Assembly (NCBI GenBank): GCA_947034895.1
Contig: OX344765.1
Coordinates: 35,655,001-35,719,000, forward strand
Direction of reading: 5' to 3'
Length of the DNA: 64,000 nt
From: Rhytidiadelphus loreus
Taxonomy: Eukaryota > Streptophyta > Bryopsida > Hypnales > Hylocomiaceae
Part shown: positions 59,365 through 64,000 of the stretch, in pieces
Layout of the letters: every line of letters starts with the position of its first letter
Numbering within the stretch: the stretch's first letter is position 1
Position numbers and translations under genes: made by a program
The notes under the pieces: generated by a model
Told to the model about the DNA's origin: nothing
Database searches by the model: none
Seen by the model: only the letters and a program-made list of their open reading frames with translations

Positions 59365-60589
59365 ATTTGACCCTTGATGAATGTTTCAGATTTTTTTATA
59401 AGTAAATGATTCACATAGTATAAGGAATTGTAATTTCAAAGGTTCCAACCTGATGTTTCATGGTTAATAATTTTGGCCTTTAATTCAATAGAAGTTTTTT
59501 TTAAAGTAACTAGAATTAATAAAATTATTGCATTTAAAAAACTGGATGGGTACTTTTCTAGTTAGTATACTCTAAATGGTTATCCCACCAAATTTTTTAA
59601 TTACAAATACAATATTATTCCATGTTTTTGACCTTCATGTTTTCTATCTAAATCTACATCCTATATCAAAAAATTACAATTTGTTGAGCGCTTCTTGGAA
59701 TCACTATGAATATTTTGAACTCAAATGCTTCAAAAATGAATAGTAATTTCAATTTACCTCTTAGCATAGGGAAAAATCTATAATTCATAGATGGCATATA
59801 GCTTCATCTAAGAAAAATATAAAATAAGATTTTTTGCTCACACTCAACATCCATATCAATTCACTTTGGCACAAGCATTTGTAGAAGTTAACATTGAAAA
59901 AACTATTCCAATTTCCAAATAATGGTTTGTGTTAGTTTTAGCCCAAATTTGACACAAAACCATCATTGGGAATGGGCTTTTCAATGTGAATTTCTATTGG
60001 TGAAGGTATAGTTTGATCATGTAATAAAAAATGCCATATTTTGAGAGTTATGGATTGTAGTCCTTTGCATTTCTTTATTGGAGATTAAATTTTTATACAT
60101 AGCATCTTGAAGGCCTATCTCTTGTTTTATTTCCAAAGATGAAGCTGTATGATTAATATTATTTGTAAAATATTTGAAAACTTTCCTGAAATTCTAAAAG
60201 TATTATGATTTTTTGAAAGGAAAGACAAAATATTTATATCAAGTACCATATATACTCAAAAAAATCAACATTCCTCAAAGTTTATCATAAAATTTTCTAA
60301 ACTTTGCAATTCAATCAAATAGATTAATTTCTTTTAGTAATCTAATCAATTGGTCTCACAACATGAATTTTTTTCTTTTCAAAAGGGTTCATAATACAAA
60401 ATTGATAATGTAAGCATCTATTGTTTGGACCCTCTCAAGCTTGCCCATTAGCAAATTTATCAATTATAAGACCATTAGAGAAAAAATTGAACTTTCAAAG
60501 TACCTATCAAGAGTTGACATGCAAAGCTATTTATTAATCCTTCATCACCGAAGAAGACCAAACATGTCCTCACATAGTTTCAAGTCCAA

Positions 60590-61080
60590 TTCAAAATGCT
60601 TTAACTTTTGCATCCAATGTCCGAATTTAATAAAATTTGTTGGTAAATTTCCGCTCTCTCTTCTAGTTTGTGTAGGAAAAAATTTCAAATCAATCCAAGA
60701 TGTCTTAATTACTTGGAAGCCAATCAAAGTTCATAGGTTCAATTTGAGTTCACTAAACTACATCTAAAGGCTGCAACTTTGGGGGCTTATATCTCCTTCA
60801 TCCAATGTTTGTTTTTAATAAAATTTGTTGTGTTATGTTCTACTTGAAGTCTAGTTATTGTGTAAAAAATTTCATATCAATCCAAGTTGTTTTGATTTTT
60901 TTGGGAGCAATTCAAAGTTCAAAATCCCAACATTTTTGGATTACATTGAACTTCGGCAGCTTGTCTCTTCTTCATACAATGTCAATTTCCAATTTTTTTT
61001 TTTGAAAAGTTGCGCATATTAGTCTGGTGTGTGTGGTTAAAATTTCATATCAATCCAAGAAGTTATGAGTGACTGAGAAG
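60590..61080 (+). repeat. Degenerate tandem repeat, about three units of ~175-188 bases
   Basis: The anchor words CATCCAATGT / CATCCAATGT / CATACAATGT occur at 60611, 60799 and 60973, and TCAATCCAAG recurs about 80 bases after each. Spacings are about 187 and 174. Between the anchors, TTTAATAAAATTTGTTG and GCAACTTTGG-type words also repeat. The 108-codon frame crossing it (60441-60767) is a by-product. Confidence 0.6.
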
Positions 61081-62223
61081 CATTTTAGTATAAGGAGGTT
61101 CAACCTTAGATGTGTTTTTTGCAACTTTTCTTGCTAATTTTTTGACATTTGAAAGCCATTTTGTAGACACAATGAGTCAATTCAATGATATTTTCTTCCA
61201 ACAATGTGTTTGTATCATGGTTTTGAATCACTATGTAGTTGAAATTTTTTCATTTGAGTAGGTTTAAAAATTGAATTTCAACTCCAAATGTGTTGCTAAA
61301 AAAATTTCAGCATCCTTTTTCAACACAAAACATTATAATCTTGCAATATACATGGTCAAATGACTCCAAATTTGATTCACATCATCTACAACACATACAC
61401 TACAAGATTGTACGGTTGAGATTTCTATAACTTAGTGGCATTTTGAACTATAACACTTCAAAAGCAATGATGATGCTTTTGAACTCAAACAAGCCTTAGG
61501 TGATGAAGGGTTAAGGGCTAGTGAAGATAGTGTAAGTACATAAATATGTACAATACATAAATGTGTTGAACTACCTTGTGTGAATTTCATGAAGTGCTTG
61601 TGAATTTTTGAAAAAATCAAATTCATTCATAGTACCAAGGGCTTGAATGACAATTACTTTTATCTTGATACATGACACACTAGTCTATATCTTAAATGAG
61701 GTTGTTTGTTCAACTGAGAATTCTAGAAAAAGGCATTCCAGAAATTGAACAAGCATTCCAGAAATCAATCTTACCTGGTCTTAAATACTGGTACCCTACA
61801 CAGTGGGCATGGCTCCCTAGTCAGAAAAGCTCTATGCAACGAAGGAAGCACAGACTTTGTTTTGTGGTGTTCCCACTCACGACAGAGAGCATGCTATTTT
61901 CGAGTTTATGAACTAAAAACTTCGAAAAATACTTTTACTCTTGTTTTATTATGCTGTTGGGGACACAAGTGCTAATGGTATTTACTCCCAATCTGTGAGA
62001 AAATGAGAAAATGGAAAATGGATGTCATCAATTTGTTATTTTAGAAATATAAAATATAATCCACTTTTCGGAAATGCGTGACTGAAAATGAACAATGTTT
62101 CGCTAAAGCACCACATACTCCCTCGAGATCATTATTGATTCCAAGGACTCTGCATGTAAATTACTTCAGACTGTTAAAAGACAAATAGTTGACATTACTA
62201 GCCAGGATTATCATTTCCACGGT

Positions 62224-64000
62224 GAAAAAAACCTGCCCTTGTCGATAAAACAAGTAGGACTCGGTGAACCTGTACTGACTTTCCTTCCAACAGGTGCAAG
62301 TCAATGTACAAATAAAGAAAGGGAACTCTATTGGTGACTTTGTGGGGCATCAAAAAAAGGGTAAATAACACCCCGAATTCCTGCTTCCTAAAACCTAGAA
62401 AAAAAGGCTCTCTGAAAAGAGCGCAAGCAAAAGCTCCATGTTCTAATAAAGGATTCTGGTGTTCTGATCCTACGCACAGTGGGAATGGATCCATCCGTAA
62501 CCGCCGATTCCTAAGGGTGAAAAGTAAAACGGTGATGCACAAGCTTGAAACTATACGGTCTCCACAGCCTGGAAGCAATTCAAGCCTCCAAACATATCCA
62601 CTTCAAAATTGCAGATCTGCCAAATGGAAACCTTACATACGGTCTTCTCTTTGCCTAGGAGCGCACTTAATAATCTCGTCCACACGGAGGATCATTTCAG
62701 AAGCCTCAGTTGCTGACAATAACACAGCTTGCTTCACCTTAAACGACTCATAGATGCCAAGCTTCTCCATATCTCCAACCTGAATGGAAGGACAAAACAG
62801 TACATACCACCATCAATGCACATCAACAGAAACAAACCGAAAACTCCAGAATTAAATATTGAACCGTTCTAGAACAAACAAAAAATCAAACTGTAAAATG
62901 ACGAAGCATCAAAGCTGTACCTCTCCAGAAATGACATCAATGCCGGACCTGCAACCATCCTCGGAGTGAGCAGCTCGTAATTCCGACACTAATTCCGCAC
63001 TATCCAAACCAGCGTTGTCCGCGATAGTGGTGGGAATGGCTCTCAACGCAGTTGCGAAGGCGTCAATAGCAAGAGACTTCTTTCCTGCCGTTCGACGGCC
63101 AAGTTCCTCTACGCGCCGAGCCATCAAAAACTCCGGCCAACCACCGCCCCAGATGACACGGCTGTCTTGAACTGTTTGGACTAACACGCACAGGGCGTCA
63201 TGGAGGGACCGCTCAGCTTCATCTAACACATGGGAACTGCAACACATAAAAAACGCTTATCAACAACTGAAAGAATGACAAGAGAAAATGGTTTAAAGCG
63301 CCTCAAACCGGACCCTGAATCTAGAAATTAAACGCGTCCACGAAAAGTGAAAGATAAGAAAACAAAAAGGTATGCAAATAAAATGGACAAAAAAAACAGA
63401 GCACGCATCCAGATGATGCGAAAAAACAGACCATCACATTTCCGAGAAAAATAAACCCTAAAAAAAGCATAAAAACAGACACAAACGCCAAGAGCCAATG
63501 CAAAATGCATGGGGAGAATAACAACCTGGCACCACGCAGGACAATGGTACAAGCCTGGCCCAGGGCCACACCCGAAAAGTGGATCAGGCGGTCTTCACCG
63601 ATCATGATCTCCTCGATCAACTTGCAATGGCCCAGCTTCACATTCCCAGGATCATTGAATGTCGAAATAATTTCTCCTCCCGTCACCAGGGCCAAACGTT
63701 CGATTCCCTCAAAATCAGCATGCTCGATGGCCATGATCCCAGCATCTGCGAAAAGCTCCTCGGGGTAGTTATAAATAAGCTGACGATTCACAAAGCAATT
63801 AATACCATGTTTTAAGATGTTCTCCACTTTGTTCTTCATTTTGATCTTTTCCGCCGCCTCAATGTCGGCCACCTTCGACATCGCATCCACACGCACACGA
63901 GCACCATAGATCTTCACCTTGTCCGTATCCATGGCAGTATTAGCGACAAGAATGTTCGCATTTTCAATGCGTTTAGGTTGACCAACTCCGATCTTCTTGT
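62224..64000 (-). repeat. Segmental duplication of the CCT2 3' region (copy 2, runs off the window)
   Basis: This is a direct-orientation duplicate of 52381-54208. From 62598 to the window end it aligns to 52806-54208 without any gap (constant offset 9,792), and I find four differences in about 1,400 bases. Left of 62598 the similarity drops abruptly to that of an old duplicate with indels. Confidence 0.9.
62633..64000 (-). CDS. CCT2: CCT2 second copy, C-terminal part (truncated by the window end)
   Basis: The visible exons are 64000-63526 (entered inside the exon), 63236-62921 and 62779-62633, each the exact counterpart of the last three exons of the complete CCT2 gene, with the same splice sites and stop codon. 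The encoded residues are identical to copy 1: the only coding difference found, in a Val codon within HFSGVALG, is silent. No premature stop or frameshift is seen. Whether the copy has a complete 5' end cannot be judged here. If complete, the organism would carry two genes for the same TRiC subunit. It could also be a partial duplicate. Confidence 0.88.

Larger units (their letters stand above)
57764..62223. other. Intergenic region between the two CCT2 copies
   Basis: 57764 to about 57960 is the GC-rich leader and promoter side of CCT2. From 57970 the DNA becomes AT-rich and non-coding, interrupted by a GC-rich inverted-repeat element at 59131-59364 and a tandem repeat at about 60590-61080. 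A direct 'attccagaaa' repeat occurs at 61735-61762. I see no gene. Confidence 0.6.

Noticed and set aside
60441..60767. 108-codon + strand frame
   Set aside because: It crosses units of a degenerate tandem repeat and contains repeated words from that repeat. No protein family is recognisable.

Overview
The window is nuclear DNA of a land plant. It holds intron-rich genes with a plant-type LRR receptor kinase and plant-like TAF10, LRRC40-type and CCT-beta proteins. The genes are islands of higher GC in long AT-rich intergenic DNA filled with short non-autonomous elements, and a degenerate TTTAGGG-type block is present. I think a seed-free lineage (moss, liverwort, hornwort, lycophyte or fern) is most likely, partly because of a vasohibin-type tubulin carboxypeptidase gene. 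The species is not identified.

Layout, left to right. 1-5.6 kb is AT-rich repeat DNA with a 52-bp Stowaway-like remnant. 5.6-12.7 kb (+) is a GC-richer leader and a complete 17-exon LRR receptor kinase (824 aa). 12.7-21.8 kb is repeat DNA with two MITE-like elements. 21.8-26.3 kb (+) is a 10-exon vasohibin-like gene (457 aa) that short-ORF scanning would miss. 26.3-31 kb is more repeats and two MITEs. 31.05-33.45 kb (+) is TAF10 (6 exons, 147 aa). 35.8-36.6 kb (-) is a solitary gag-like CCHC zinc-knuckle ORF. 36.6-43.9 kb is repeat-rich with no supported gene. 43.9-50.35 kb (-) is a complete 21-exon LRRC40-like intracellular LRR protein (604 aa) with three apparent GC-AG introns. 52.8-57.8 kb (-) is complete CCT2, the chaperonin beta subunit (11 exons, 528 aa). 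62.2-64.0 kb (-) is a second CCT2 copy in direct orientation, cut by the window end.

The exon models were built by hand from splice sites, reading phase and family resemblance. All five multi-exon genes keep frame throughout. The genes do not form an operon or pathway. TAF10 (transcription initiation and chromatin), CCT2 (tubulin and actin folding) and the vasohibin-like protein (tubulin tail processing) are housekeeping or cytoskeletal, and the receptor kinase is a surface signalling protein. The two most notable observations are the vasohibin gene, whose Cys-His-Ser triad has exactly the spacing of the animal enzyme, and the CCT2 duplicate. In the duplicate, gene body and introns are about 99.7% identical, while the adjoining 3' flank, also homologous, is clearly diverged.
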